Of a stretch of DNA of 64,000 bases, positions 1 to 11,240 are shown piece by piece. This stretch comes from Isoetes taiwanensis. Taxonomy: Eukaryota; Streptophyta; Lycopodiopsida; Isoetales; Isoetaceae. The notes beneath the pieces are model-generated. The model did no database searches, had not been told where the DNA came from, and worked only from the letters and a program-made list of their open reading frames with translations. Made by a program: the position numbers and the translations under genes. How positions within the stretch are numbered: position 1 is the stretch's first letter; each line of letters opens with the position of its first letter. The stretch covers positions 4,703,344 to 4,767,343 of the forward strand of contig JAJEKV010000080.1 of the NCBI GenBank assembly GCA_021234155.1, given 5' to 3'.

Positions 1-100
1 TATAGGGACGGCGCATCTGGATCGAATGCATTTGCTGGTAATTTTTGTACAACTATAAAATATATGAAGCCAATGACACGTCACTTACACTTAAAATATA

Positions 101-646
101 ATATGTAGCAAAATAACAGGGGGTTCCAGGGGGATTTGATATAGATATAATTCTTGAAACCATAGACCATATCCCTAAAACAATTCAATGGGTTATTATA
201 AAAAAAAAAAAAACATAGATTTAAGATAAAAAATAGTCACATTAGCTCACTAGTTAGATTGGTTAAAGTAGTCTTATTAGGACATTGAGTTATTTTAGTA
301 GAGGTTCGAATCCCCAAAAAAAAAACATAGATTTAAGATAAAAAATAGTCACATTAGCTCACTAGTTAGATTGGTTAAAGTAGTCTTATTAGGACATTGA
401 GTTATTTTTAGTAGGTTCGATCCCCTCGTATTTCATATTCTAAAAGCTTAAATGAAACCGTATAGAGGCACGATATACCATCAAAACCTTAGGCAAACTT
501 CAGATTCGACATCTTAAAATCATAGGCGCCCCAATCATAATTGAGCATAATCGAAACGAGAGGTGTCCGTGAGGCTCCAACATACTGATCACGGGCGTTA
601 AGTTGGCAGATCCGGCAACCGTGGTAGTCGTGGTGCACCTCGTTTA
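101..646 (+). mobile_element. Composite tRNA-derived SINE, copy 1
   Basis: This is a non-autonomous repeat with an internal RNA polymerase III promoter like that of a tRNA gene. An A-box-like stretch (TTAGCTCACTAGTTAG) lies near 242 and a perfect B box (GGTTCGAATCC) at 303-313. An A-run precedes the promoter, and the promoter part (about 215-314) is repeated at once at 326-424, so this copy has two promoters. The same unit recurs at 647-1066 and, inverted, at 10811-11231. The repeated AATATGTAGCAAAATAAC at both ends (101-117 and 647-665) looks like a target duplication or the seam of a tandem array. SINE is a family-level inference; the boxes are seen directly. Confidence 0.65.
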
Positions 647-1066
647 GAATATGTAGCAAAATAACGGGGGTTCCAGGGGGATTTGATATAGATATAATTC
701 TTGAAACCATAGACCATATCCCTAAAACAATTCAATGGGTTATTATAAAAAAAAAAAAAACATAGATTTAAGATAAAAAATAGTCACATTAGCTCACTAG
801 TTAGATTGGTTAAAGTAGTCTTATTAGGACATTGAGTTATTTTAGTAGAGGTTCGAATCCCCGTATTTCATATTCTAAAAGCTTAAATGAAACCGTATAG
901 AGAGCCGCGATATACCATCAAAACCTTAAGGCAAACTTCATTATTCGACATCTTAAAATCATAGGCGTCCCCAATCATAATTGAGCATAATCGAAACGAG
1001 AGGTGTCCAGAGGCTCCAACATACAGTCTGGGCCGTAGGATTGACAGATCCGACGACTGTGGTAGT
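647..1066 (+). mobile_element. Composite tRNA-derived SINE, copy 2
   Basis: This second direct copy of the preceding unit holds one A-box/B-box pair (near 789 and 850-860). It ends near GACTGTGGTAGTCC, the same end as the inverted copy near 10.8 kb. It differs from copy 1 by small indels, so the tandem arrangement is not very recent. Confidence 0.6.
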
Positions 1067-3060
1067 CCAAGAGCCAGCTGTGATTTTTGTATTGCTTCCT
1101 GGTCTTCATCTAGGCTCATAAACTATTTTGCCACGAAGTGCAGGAACACCTTTAGCTAAATTATCTCTTCCAATTGTGATCCACAAATTTTATATGGCTA
1201 AATTGTTTATGCTAGCATTGAGCACCAGCAACGCATGTTGTAAGGATAAGGCCATACAATATATTAAATGTAACTTGATCACATATGCTTGGTATATGGA
1301 CATCCACAAACACTCAAACTTCTATACATTGCCTAACATGGCAATCATTTTGAACATAAAGTGAAGCTCTTGAAGTGTTCCCATGGAATGTCAAAAAAAG
1401 CTTGAAACATAACCCCATCTCTGAACGTAGCAATCCACTACCAACTATAACTTCAAACCCTAATGCATGCTCAAATCAAATTCATCACGTATCAACATAA
1501 CATAAAGAAAAAGCAAGGTAAGAAATGGCCTGATAATATTGTGACATATAAAGTAGAACTCATGATTCAGGTGGATCTATGGAAAGATCTGTAGAACTAA
1601 GGCATAACATAAAGAAAAAGCAAGGATAAGAAATGGCCAGAGAATATTGTGACAAATAAAATAGAACTCATGATTCAGATGAATCTATGAATAGAGCTGC
1701 AGAACTAAAGAATAATGTAAGGTTAAAATATGCTCACCTTGTGTCTAGTTTGATCAACGATTCTTAAAGAAAATCATAAAATGAAAGCTGCAGCCCAATG
1801 GATAGCCATAAATAAGAAAGGCATCGCCTTAGTTGTGGTGTTCGTCTTTCATCTTGAGCTCACCAGAATGGAGTTCCTGCAATGCAAACAGAGAACAATG
1901 AGTACATCTTACTCCCCAATGAATCTACTCCTTTAAATTTTACCCATCTTCCAGATTAAGAAATTCATTTGTCGCTACACCTGTTTTGCCGGATACGCTG
2001 GATATGCTAGGGATATGCACAATGGTTCTGCTTTTTTGTACTACAGGGCCGCGTCACTTCAAATATAACAATTAAGCCATACACCAATTTCCAACTATCT
2101 GGATCCAAGAGCCAGCTGTGATTTTTGTATTGCTTCCTGGCCACGAAGTGCGGGAACACCTTCAGCTACATTATCTGTTCCAATTGTGATCCACAAATTT
2201 TATATGGCTAAAGTTTTTATGCTAGCATTGAGCACCAGCAATGCATGTTGTAAGGATAAGGCCAAGCAATATATTAAATGTAACTTGATCACATGTGCTT
2301 GGTATATGGACATCCACAAATACTCAAACTTCTATATATTGCCTAACATGGTAGTCATTTTGAAACTGGAAATCAATAAAGTGAACCTCTTGAAGTGCTC
2401 CCATGGAATGTCAAAAAAAGCTTGAAACATAACCCCATCTCTGAACATAGCAATCCACTACCAACTATAACTTCAAACCCTAATGCATGCTCAAATCACA
2501 AGCCGCTTCTGTATCAACATAACATAAAGAAAAAGCAAGGTAAGAAATGGCCTGATAATATTGTGATGTATAAAGTAGAACTCATGACTCACGTGGATCT
2601 ATGGAAAGATCTCAGAGAACTAAGACATAACATAAAGAAAAGCAAGGATAAGAAATGGCCCCGAGAATATTGTGACAAATAAAATGAGAACTCATGATTG
2701 AGATGAATCTATGAATAGAGCCGCTTGAGAACTAAGGAATAATGTAAGGTTTAAAATATGCTCACCTTGTGTCCAGTTTGATCAACGATTCTTAAAGAAA
2801 ATCATAAAATGAAAGCTGCAACCCAATGGATAGCCACAAATAAGAAAGGCATCGCCTTAGTTGTGGTGTTCGTCTTTCATCTTGAGCTCACGAGGAATGG
2901 AGTTCCCAAATGCAAACAGAGAACAATGAGTACAGCTTACTCCCCAATGAATCTACTCCTCTAAATTTTACCCATCTTCCGGATTAGGAAATGCATTTGT
3001 CGCTACACCTGTTTTGCCGGATATGGTTCTGCTTTTTTGTATTACAGGGCCGCAAGACAT
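1067..3060. repeat. Direct tandem duplication, ~1,040-bp unit
   Basis: Two diverged direct copies lie head to tail. The first starts at 1067 and the second at about 2106, both with AAGAGCCAGCTGTGATTTTT. Both end near the same CGCTACACCTGTTTTGCCGG segment (about 1975 and 3001). Inside each copy, a ~70-bp block with AACATAAAGAAAAAGCAAGG is itself repeated. Short ORFs on the plus strand occur at the same place in both copies but resemble no protein I know and are probably not coding. Confidence 0.8.
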
Positions 3061-3207
3061 ACATCAAGCCGACATGCATGAGCTAAAGGCATGCAAAGTG
3101 AAAATACATGCAAGGGAGAAGAAGCTCCACATAATAGCCATAGCCGGAGCTCCATGGTTTTGCTTACAGAGCAAGAATGATTTTGCTGGAAGAGCTTTGT
3201 CCGCCAT
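1737..3207 (-). pseudogene. Possible spliced gene of unknown function, partly duplicated
   Basis: The minus strand shows a run of plausible exon signals. An ATG at 3207 opens MADKALPAKSFLL and stops at a good donor (CT|GTAAGC, exon end 3168). A short open stretch TISGKTGVATNAFPNPEDG follows an AG at about 3024 and ends at GATGG|GTAAAA. A third segment, ELHSGELKMKDEHHN then stop, follows TTTGCATTGCAG at about 1876 in the lower copy. In the upper copy (about 2896) that acceptor has been lost (CATTTGGG). The later parts sit inside the ~1-kb tandem duplication. I do not recognise the protein, and the exon chain is an inference. A broken or duplicated small gene fits best; coincidental open frames in repeat DNA are the alternative. 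Confidence 0.25.
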
Positions 3208-3304
3208 GGCTATGGCGCAGTGAAATTTGTACAAAGGCATAACTGCCCTTTCCGATCGATTTTTGTAGAGCTCGATCTGTATGCAGCAGATCTGTATGCC
3301 CCGA

Positions 3305-3436
3305 GGATTCCATCAGTAAAAAGAAACCCTAAGAAAAGGTATGTTGGAAGGAAGGGTCAAGATATTGCCACGTGGCGTCAATGAATAAAAACCGTCCGAT
3401 TTAGGGCGTGGTCCATTACACAACATTATAATATAA
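3305..3436 (-). promoter_or_regulatory. G-box block, copy of a repeated promoter-like sequence
   Basis: Read on the minus strand, this starts with TCTTATATTATAATGTTGTG and TAATGGACCACGCCC, followed by a G-box palindrome (GCCACGTGGC, about 3368-3377) and a pyrimidine-rich CCTTTTCTTAGGGTTTCTTT stretch. A closely similar block is at 27574-27690, and its first half recurs at about 30490 and 32465. Here it lies just upstream of the ATG at 3207. CACGTG is the known bZIP/bHLH binding core in plants; promoter activity here is inferred. Confidence 0.45.
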
Positions 3437-3471
3437 GAAGATATACCCTCTCGGATCATTATCCTCAACAA

Positions 3472-5280
3472 TTGAGAATTATGGCTAACAATCAGTCCAA
3501 GAAGAAGAGGAAAACTTATTTCAAGCTCAACACCAGCCTCCTCGAGCATGATGAATTTATGGAGAGATTACAGGAGGTTTTAAATAAATTCCCCAGGCCC
3601 AATGGACATTCTGGATGGATGTTTTGGTGGATTCAAGTTGCTAAGGCAATAAAGAAATGGCTTAAGGAATGGGGGAACAAAGTTCATCTTAGTAAGCTCT
3701 CCTCCCTTCAGAATTTGAGAGATAGGCTTCCCAATGCTTCTGAGGGGGAAAAAGACAAAATCAAAGCGGAAATTGAGAAGGAAGAAATTAGGATAGCTGA
3801 AGGATGGAGGCTCAAGGCTAAGATAAGGGAGATAAAGGATGACGAGAGAAGCAGTTCCAAATTTTTCTTTGTAAAAGCTAAGGGCAGAATTAAGAAGAAT
3901 CATATCTTCGAAATAAGAGTTGGGGATGAAGACATCTCAAATGAAGATCAGATCAAAATAGCTGCTGCTAACCATTTCAGAAATATTATGGGCACCAATC
4001 AGGACAGCCCCCATGTTACTATGAACGGGTTTATCAATCTCCAAGCAAAGGTAAGTGTGGAGGAAAATTCAAGCATCGAGATGCCATTTTCCAATGAGGA
4101 GCTATTTCAAATTGCAAAAGACATGGAGAAAGGAAAAAGTTCAGGCCCTGACGGGCTCCCAGTGGAATTTTTTATCAAAGTTTGGCCCATTTTAGGGGAT
4201 AGCTTTGCCAATCTGGCTAATGAGTTCAGGGCTATAAAATGCTTGGATGCAAGAATCAACACCAACTTTATCACGCTCATCCCCAAGACTGATATGCCAG
4301 TTACTCTATTGGATTATAGGCCTATTTCACTAACCAATGTTATTTATAAGATCATTTCAGGTACAATTGCCAGAAGGCTTAAGAGCGTGTTAGAAAGGAT
4401 CATCAGCACCTCCCAGGCTGCCTACCTAAAAGATAGGTTTATCCTAGACAATGTGGTCACGGCAATGTTGGGGCTGACTTGGGCCAAAGACTCCAATCAA
4501 GATATTGCCCTCATCAAGCTTGATATTACCAAAGCTTTCGATACGATAAGTTGGGATTTTTTATTCAAATGTTGCAGAGCCTTGGGCTTTTCGGATGAGG
4601 TAATCCTCCTATTTAGAGCAATTCTCTCAAATTCTAGATCTTCTGTTTTAATTAATGGAGAATGTGGCCCCTTCTTCCCCTTGCAAAGAGGGGTAAAGCA
4701 GGACTGTCCACTAGCTCCATTCCTATTTCTTATTATTATGGAGGCTCTTCATGGTAAATTGGAAGAGGCAAAAAGGACTAATGTGATCCAAGATCTCACC
4801 CTCCCAGACAATGGAGAAATGGATCAAATCTTGAATGGACATTTTGCAGATGACACATTCCTCTTAGTGTCGATGGACAACAGATCCCTCACCAATACCC
4901 AAATTATACTGGAGGAATTTGGAGTCGCCTCGGGCTGTAAAATCAATCCCATCAAATCTAAAGTTGTGGCCAGAGATCAGGTAAAAGGAGAGCAAACAGC
5001 TGCTCTCCTGGGTTGTAAGTATATTCTCCCCACCAGCTCCTCTAAGATTTTAGAAATCCCCTTAGCCTTGAAAGGTAGTTCCTCTGGTATCTGGTCTGAT
5101 ATCATTGAGAAATTCCAGAAAAAAGTTGATAGTTTAAATTCCAAGTATATCTCTAAGCAGGGAAGGTCCATTATTGCCAATTTTGTTATTTCCTCATCCC
5201 ATGTCTATCAGTCCTCTGTTATTCTTGCTCCGAAGAAAGTGACATCCAAGCTACAGAGCATCATTGGGAGATTTATATAA
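3472..5280 (+). CDS. Reverse transcriptase region of LINE A ORF2 (truncated)
   Basis: The protein would copy the element's own RNA into DNA by target-primed reverse transcription. The open frame is about 600 codons. A charged, helical linker fills residues 1-220, and the RT domain begins near GPDGLPVEFF (residue 224). Motif A, LDITKAFD, is at 350-357, a QRGVKQDCPLAPFLF segment follows, and motif C reads FADD at 458-461, so the catalytic aspartates are present. The first ATG in frame is at 3481, but the frame continues upstream into the endonuclease end, so this ATG is not the native start. The frame ends in a TAA at 5278-5280 where related elements normally continue (often a Trp), so the protein is cut short before its C-terminal part. 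It is probably not functional without an endonuclease. Confidence 0.9.
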   Translation: MRIMANNQSKKKRKTYFKLNTSLLEHDEFMERLQEVLNKFPRPNGHSGWMFWWIQVAKAIKKWLKEWGNKVHLSKLSSLQNLRDRLPNASEGEKDKIKAEIEKEEIRIAEGWRLKAKIREIKDDERSSSKFFFVKAKGRIKKNHIFEIRVGDEDISNEDQIKIAAANHFRNIMGTNQDSPHVTMNGFINLQAKVSVEENSSIEMPFSNEELFQIAKDMEKGKSSGPDGLPVEFFIKVWPILGDSFANLANEFRAIKCLDARINTNFITLIPKTDMPVTLLDYRPISLTNVIYKIISGTIARRLKSVLERIISTSQAAYLKDRFILDNVVTAMLGLTWAKDSNQDIALIKLDITKAFDTISWDFLFKCCRALGFSDEVILLFRAILSNSRSSVLINGECGPFFPLQRGVKQDCPLAPFLFLIIMEALHGKLEEAKRTNVIQDLTLPDNGEMDQILNGHFADDTFLLVSMDNRSLTNTQIILEEFGVASGCKINPIKSKVVARDQVKGEQTAALLGCKYILPTSSSKILEIPLALKGSSSGIWSDIIEKFQKKVDSLNSKYISKQGRSIIANFVISSSHVYQSSVILAPKKVTSKLQSIIGRFI

Positions 5281-6403
5281 GATGTTGGACTCCAGTGGCC
5301 ATGGAGGAATGTTGTAAAAGCAAAAGCCTAGGGGGGCTTAGAGTTATTAACATTGAGAAGTAGGGGATAGCCCTTGCTGCCAAATATTTTTATAAGGCAG
5401 TCTATAATAAGATCAATCATCCAGTCTCCATTATTATTAAGCATTATTTGAGCAAATGTCTCTCCTATGGATGGAGGAAGTTAAATTTAGTTTTGCCCCA
5501 CTCTATTTATTTTCCATTCACGGTTCCTAATTCTATCCTGGGTCTTATTAAGAAATGGATTAGAGCCTGGAATTTAGTTAAGGGGATGTTTACATGGAAG
5601 GAGGGGCTCTCCATGGATCAGTCCATTTTCTGGAACCCGGCGCTCCTTACTAATGATTCTTCCTTATGTTTGGCTTGCCACTTCCCGGAGCAGGCCAGGC
5701 GATTTGGGGAAGCAAAGGCATCCTTTTCATCAGGGACATGTTTGATGACCATGGAATCATCCCTTTTCATTACTCAGCTTTGGCGGGGGAAGGGATCAAT
5801 ACTGAGGTCCTCTACAACAATATTTGCTTGATGCTCTCTCAGGGTAGGTGGGTAGATGACGACCTTAATTGGACTCACAACGGAATTACTGGCTTCAAGG
5901 TTAAAACTGCCTACAAATACCTGATGAGGAGCCAAAGGCTATCCATTCACAGCAAATGGCAAACTGAGGAGGAAAGGTGTATAAGGAACTTAAAGTTCAT
6001 GTGGTCTAGCCCCATCCCCCCTAAAGTAAAATCCTTCATGTGGCAGCTTTGGCACAAGGCTTTGGCTACAAACCATAAAAGGCACAGGATCCATATGACT
6101 GATTCGGATGTTTGCCCCAGATGTGTCAGCTTCAGGGAAGATGAGGAGCACTTGTTTAGATCGTGCATCTGGTCGGAATGGGTCCTTGAGCTTGCTTCCA
6201 CTATTTTTGGCTATGATCTTAACTCGCTTGACCCGCTGGAGTTTTTCCTGCCAAATAATCCCAATGATTGGAGGATTTATATTCTTCTGTGGCGAATTTG
6301 GAAGGGAAGGAATAACTTCATTTTTAATTGTGATATAACTCACCCGGATGCTATCATCAAGCAAGTTGAATATGACATCAAATGGATTATTGCTGCTGCA
6401 TAG
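5281..6403 (+). pseudogene. LINE A ORF2 C-terminal part with zf-RVT, broken
   Basis: This continues the RT ORF after the stop. From 5281 to about 5665 the related reading is interrupted by in-frame stops and at least one frame change. From 5666 to 6403 an open frame of 245 codons follows. It contains the zf-RVT pattern: a conserved WHKALATNHKRH segment, then DVCPRC (about 6109-6123), then EEHLFRSC. Non-LTR elements of plants use this Cys/His knuckle downstream of RT. The order RT then zf-RVT is as expected, and only the reading frame is damaged. Confidence 0.8.
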
Positions 6404-6911
6404 GATTAAACATAATTCTTACATCTTTCTTTCTGATATTTCAGGAATCATTTTTGTACTGGTGCACAAGCTTAAGTGGAAGAGGATCGATCCCGTGGCT
6501 AATCAACAATGGATCAAAGTGTTCGGACCCCCCGATCTCTATGGTCATGATGAGCCTTGCCTATGCAATTGCTGCTGTGACCAAAATCCAGATGCAAGAA
6601 GAGGAATGCTTTGTGAAGCAAAGGGCAGCAAAGGTCGATTTAATATAGAATCATGCATGTGCGCCTTCTGTTTCCTGTCGGTCATGGTTAGGGGCAGAGG
6701 CAGGAAATCCAGTAATCTCAACCTCAGGTCATATTTTTAGAATACAACAAGTATCACATATGATACATGATTTTGCATCCAGCTCAAAACTATGCTGCAA
6801 CTTTTTATTCTCCAACTTTATTTCCATACTTACTATCAAAAAGTATTTTTGTTAACTTATACTTTATAATTAATATATAAATACGCCTTCAATCCAAAAA
6901 AAAAAAAAAAA

Positions 6912-8259
6912 CATTACTTTGAGGACTTAGTTTCATTAGTTTCATGGGCAAAAGACCACCCCTTGGCCAAGAACTTCCGTGCACGGTAACATACGTTGTA
7001 GTTATACCCTAGGTAGTGTCCTTCAATGGAAGTATCCTATTGGAATTAAGGATTCAACAGTTGGATCTTAAACTTGAAGCCTTCGTCGTCGTCCCTTTTC
7101 ATTGAAGATGAGTCTAAAAGATCAGTTTGTGTCATGATCTATATGTATGTCATGAGGGTTATATATGGTACAACATAAGGACAAGTATAGGGCATGTGAA
7201 CATAGATGGATCCTTAGACAACCATAAAAAACCATAGCTCAAAAAAACACCACCTTAAAAACCACATCTTAAAAAAAAACACCACCTCAAAAAACCATAC
7301 CTGCCTAGAAGACAACATATCCTTAAAAAAAACTACGCCTCCTTAAGAAACCACATATTCTTTAAAAAAAAACTATAGCTCCTTAAGAAAAACTACAACA
7401 TGTCCTTGAAAAACCATACCTTCACATAACTATGTGTAGTCTTTTTTATAATCTCCAAAGGACAACACGTGTTTTATTTTTTCTGTTGTTTTCAACTGTG
7501 GACCAAATTTTGGGGTGGTTGTGTGAAAACCTCTCACCAGAATGGGCATCTGGCAGTGGGGATGGATTGCCAGATGGAGATCTCATCCCCTGGGCAAGCG
7601 TATAAGAAGCAGGAGTGGGCAGGATGGTAGGAGGAGGAGGAAAAGAGAAGAGGATTGGAGGCTAGGCGAGGAGAGAGAGTCCAAATCATATAGTTCAGGT
7701 GGGAATTTGTTGTGTGTCTGGATTTTATGGCATTATTGTGGATCGGCTTGTGTAGCAGATTTTTGTGAAGTCTAGATGCCATGGAAGCTGTCACCTGTGA
7801 CCCAAACTCCAGCCTAGATGTAGAATCCGTCATGTTAATTGCCCTGTAAACCCAAAACCAGTAGAATTGGCCTTCAGGATCTGGAAATTTAAGCTTGCAT
7901 CCAATTTCTGTAAAAACTGTCATTCTACTGATTCCTCTTGTATAATCTGTAGACTCAACCTTTTACTCTGATAATCAACTTAGAGATTGTTTTTTTCCTG
8001 TAAAAATCAATTTAGAGAGGAATCCCGGCCTCGGGCGAGTTGGCAGGCTCAATCGGCCAGGTATCAGGCGGCCGCTGTGGACGCCAAAGTTTTCTGATAC
8101 AGTTTTTTTAAATTGCTCTTGAGGGGGATACCAGGATCCCGTATCCCCATGCCATTAGAATTTAATATTAAAGTTAAAGCTTTAAAACCTTAAGTTGTTT
8201 TACCTTGGTAGTTCTACTATTGATAAACCTGCTAGGCAATATATCTTATGAGACCCAAG
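6912..8259. other. Intergenic, no gene recognised; A-rich degenerate repeat
   Basis: About 7215-7430 holds a loose repeat of CCTTAAAAAA and AACCACA-type units. An open frame of 129 codons on the minus strand (7534-7923) has no recognisable domain. A GC-richer patch with a NotI-like GCGGCCGC lies near 8070. I see nothing else to support. Confidence 0.5.
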
Positions 8260-9120
8260 ATCCCAGCTAGTCGAGAACGTGGGATGCTTGTATGAGTACG
8301 TAAATTTGAGGTTAGTTTTTAAATATAAATATGGCTTGGGTCACTTGGTAGAAATTATAACATATAAGGATCTATGATGGTATTTTCGTGATTTTGTGCA
8401 TTTATATTACATGATGTTGTGCATTTGCATGCAACGGCCCACCTTTGGAGGGGTGGGGTGGCCGTGTAACTCACATCCATGCCAGATGGCCTGACTGATG
8501 AGTTAAGGCTTGTACATACATATGAAGAGAGTGGTCTCCTTGGGGTCGCTACCCAAGGATTATGCTTATCATGTAGTTATGCATGAAACATGTAGTTATG
8601 GAATGTGCTAACTTATGCAGGGGGAGTCTTGACGGAGCAGATAAATAATGTATTGTTGTTATGCTCATGAATGAATGTTAAAGAACCCTAATGCTCCTCC
8701 CCACTTAGTCCTTGTGGACTAACCCCGGGTGCATGTTTGTATTTAAGATGGCACGTCCTGAGGCAACGATCATTCTGAACCTGGATTCTTTCGTCACATG
8801 GTGGTTTAATGAGACAGAAGATGAACCCGAGATGATGTCGCAAGAGTTTATGAGATAATAATCTCATTGTTCAGGAAACTGTACTATAAGCAGCTTCGAC
8901 CTCAAATCGATTGGGTTTATGAGATAATAATTTCGTTGTTCAAGAAACTGTACTATAAGCAGCTTCGACCTCAAATCGATTGGCACCCGGAGCGTGATGG
9001 GGAGTCTTCTTCCGGGGGCAGCTCCAGCAATTCCTCCTCGGTCATTTCCGAGGAGGGGGAGGAGGGGAACAAGCACGAGCAATTTTGTTGCTTGAGTTGT
9101 ATATATAACGTGTAGGTGTG
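8260..9120 (+). other. Unassigned region with a hairpin and short ORFs
   Basis: A perfect 7-bp hairpin (TTAGTCC-TTGT-GGACTAA) is at 8705-8722. An ATG at 8749 opens only 36 codons before a stop in the duplicated segment downstream. After the 69-bp duplication, another frame reads an acidic/Ser-rich tail with SSSGGSSSNSSS. The style resembles an LTR or leader of a retroelement, but I recognise no protein and leave it unassigned. Confidence 0.3.
8846..8983. repeat. 69-bp tandem duplication
   Basis: Two copies (8846-8914 and 8915-8983) differ at a few bases. The length is a multiple of three, so one frame repeats KLYYKQLRPQIDW twice without a shift. Either a coding repeat or a chance multiple of three. 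Confidence 0.85.
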
Positions 9121-9823
9121 ATCATTTTATATTGGTGCAATGTGATATACTGACTGTAGTTTATATGTGTCCCTTATCTTTTATGTGAACACTTATATCT
9201 AAAGAAGCATTATGTATAAGATGTCATTGTTACATGGTTACCTATATCTGGATTAGTTGGCGCAACGGCCTAGGCCAAGGGGCTAGGTCCGTTTCAACTT
9301 ATCGCTTCTGGGTAGGCTGCAAAGGGTTCTCCTATTGGATGTACGTACCTATTTTCTCTTCCTGGTGTAGCTTTGTGGTTTCCAGAGGGCACTGAGGGGA
9401 AGACCCCCGTGGTGGGCCTAGTGTATCAATATATTTTCTCTCGGCGTAGCAATGTCGCTTTTGAGGATTCTTTAAAATTTCTCTATTCTGCTATTTTTTC
9501 TCGTCAGGTTCTTGTGCTCTGCTTGCCTTTCGAGCATGATGCATGCTTGACCATAGGGCTCCTAACCTTTTCACGTTAACCATCTATGTGATTGGGTAGC
9601 CGATTTTCAATGGTTTCGAATGGTTGTGGTTGCAATTTTCACTTCTACTCCTTCTTATTGGGGTGGGGGTTGGGAGTCAACATTTGAGAAGTTGTGGGCC
9701 GGGTGCAGCTTTGGTCTACTCAATTCTGACTTGGACGGGGTTTGGATGCGGTTTTGGGTTCGGGAACTTTGTGGATCGTGGCCTAGTTATATGTTTTGAG
9801 CCTAGTTATATGGCTGAGGTCAT
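9121..9823. other. Intergenic, nothing recognised
   Basis: T- and G-rich sequence with two short open frames on the plus strand (9373-9579 and 9624-9953). Neither has a recognisable domain. I see no RNA gene or element ends. Confidence 0.4.
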
Positions 9824-10510
9824 TGTTGGATTTTTTCGCTCATATTCACTCATGTTGGGGCCTCATTGTGGGTACCCCTGTGGGTCATTGTATTTTCATT
9901 CATTCAGCTCAATGGAACTCCACTTCATTAATGTATCTTTATTGTGTAGCTGAGTAGGCCCAACAAAAACATCCACCCTTTGTGTTTTTTGTCATTATGA
10001 AATATACCAACAGCTTTAACTGTTGGAGGGCATGTTAGTTTCAAGTGATGAAGGGGTTAAAGCCCCATGTGAGGCCATTATGGCAAATAAACGGGCGAGC
10101 CTGAAGGGGCGAGCCCATAATGAATCTATCTTTATTGTGTAGCTGACTAGGCCCAACAAAAACATCCATCCTTTGTTTTTTTTGTCATTATGAAATATAC
10201 CAGCAGGTTTAACTGTTGTAGAAGGGCATATCAGTTTCAAGTGATGAAGGGATTAAACCCCCATGTGAGGCCATTATGGCAAATAAATAGCGAGCCCAGA
10301 GGGGCGGGCCCGTAATGAATGTATCTTTATTGTGTAGCTGAGCAGGCCCAACAAAACATCCACCCTTTGTCTTTTTTTGCCATTATGAAATATACCAACA
10401 ACTCTAACTATTGTAGGAGGGCATATCGAAAACATCAATCCTTTGTCTTTTTTGCCATTATGAAATATACCAACAACTTTAACTATTGTAGGAGGGCATA
10501 TCAGTTGTAG
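9824..10510. repeat. Segmental repeat, copy 1, with ~194-bp tandem units
   Basis: The block opens with TGTTGGATTTTTTCGCTCAT and then carries a tandem repeat starting at about 9931, 10124 and 10319 (period 193-195 bp). Each unit has TTTATTGTGTAGCTGA, a CCCAACAAAAACATCCA stretch and a GGGCGAGCC segment. The third unit is partial and has a smaller internal ~65-bp repeat. The whole block recurs directly at 11758-12356. Confidence 0.85.
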
Positions 10511-10810
10511 TCTTATCGTCTTATCTCCACCATATTGTTAAGTGGATATTGCTCATAGTAGATGTTCATTTCATTGTTGGATGGTCTTAGGGCCTTTTCA
10601 CACAATGTCTTAAAATATGGTTGTCCATTTTATATAAGACATCCTTTGTGACTCCAAAGCAAAAAATAAGACATACGTATATAAGTTGCTTTTCAAAACA
10701 CAACACAACACAACACAAACCATTACTTCCTACAACTATAATTAAATCCCCTCTGAAATCCCCTTTGGGTTGAGTGCAGTCCCTTTGGGTTGTTATTTTG
10801 CTACATATTC

Positions 10811-11231
10811 TAAACGAAGTGCACCCTGGACTACCACAGTCGTCGGATTCGTCGATCCTACAACTCAGATCGTATGCTGGGCCTCTAGGCACCTCTCTTT
10901 TCGCGTATAGTCATTTATGATTGGAGGCGCCTATGATTTTGAAATATGAAATACGATTTCGTCTAAGGTTTTGAGGGAATATCGAACCTCTATACGGCTT
11001 TGCCTAAGATTTTAGAATATGAAATACGTGGGCTCGAACCTCTATCAAAATAACTCAATGTCCTAATAAGACTACCTTAACCAATATACCCAGTGAGCTA
11101 ATATGATTATTTTTTATCTTGAATCTATGTTTTTTTTTATAACAACTTATTCAATTGTTTTAGGGATATATAGTCTATGGTTTCAGGAATTGTTATTTTT
11201 ATATCCATATCAAATCCCCTTGGAACCCCCT
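10811..11231 (-). mobile_element. Composite tRNA-derived SINE, inverted copy
   Basis: On the minus strand this matches the repeats at 101-1066, including the A-box region (about 11080-11100), a B box with one change (GGTTCGAGCCC, about 11034-11044) and the GTGGTAGTCC end. It is flanked by 19-bp direct repeats, GTTATTTTGCTACATATTC (10792-10810) and a copy with one mismatch (11232-11250). That is the expected look of a target-site duplication from target-primed insertion. Confidence 0.65.
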
Positions 11232-11240
11232 GTTATTTTG

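Larger units (their letters stand above)
3437..6911 (+). mobile_element. LINE A, 5'-truncated non-LTR retrotransposon
   Basis: This retrotransposon copy runs from the end of the endonuclease domain to a poly-A tail of about 16 A (6896-6911). The frame is open upstream of the first ATG and reads SDHYP, the typical C-terminal motif of the AP-endonuclease domain, so the copy is cut just before its RT domain. RT is followed by a linker with stops and then a zinc-knuckle (zf-RVT) region. The 5' junction abuts the promoter-like repeat ending at 3436. I found no convincing target duplication; a shared AACATTA at the two ends is explained at least partly by the older repeat. A long open RT frame suggests a fairly young insertion. 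Confidence 0.9.

Noticed and set aside
883-1364. Two 78-codon frames near the SINE/duplication junction
   Set aside because: They cross repeat boundaries and one is repeated in the noncoding duplicate with changes that do not preserve the protein.
7534-7923. 129-codon minus-strand frame as a gene
   Set aside because: No domain, no splice context, and an overlapping plus-strand frame is also open.
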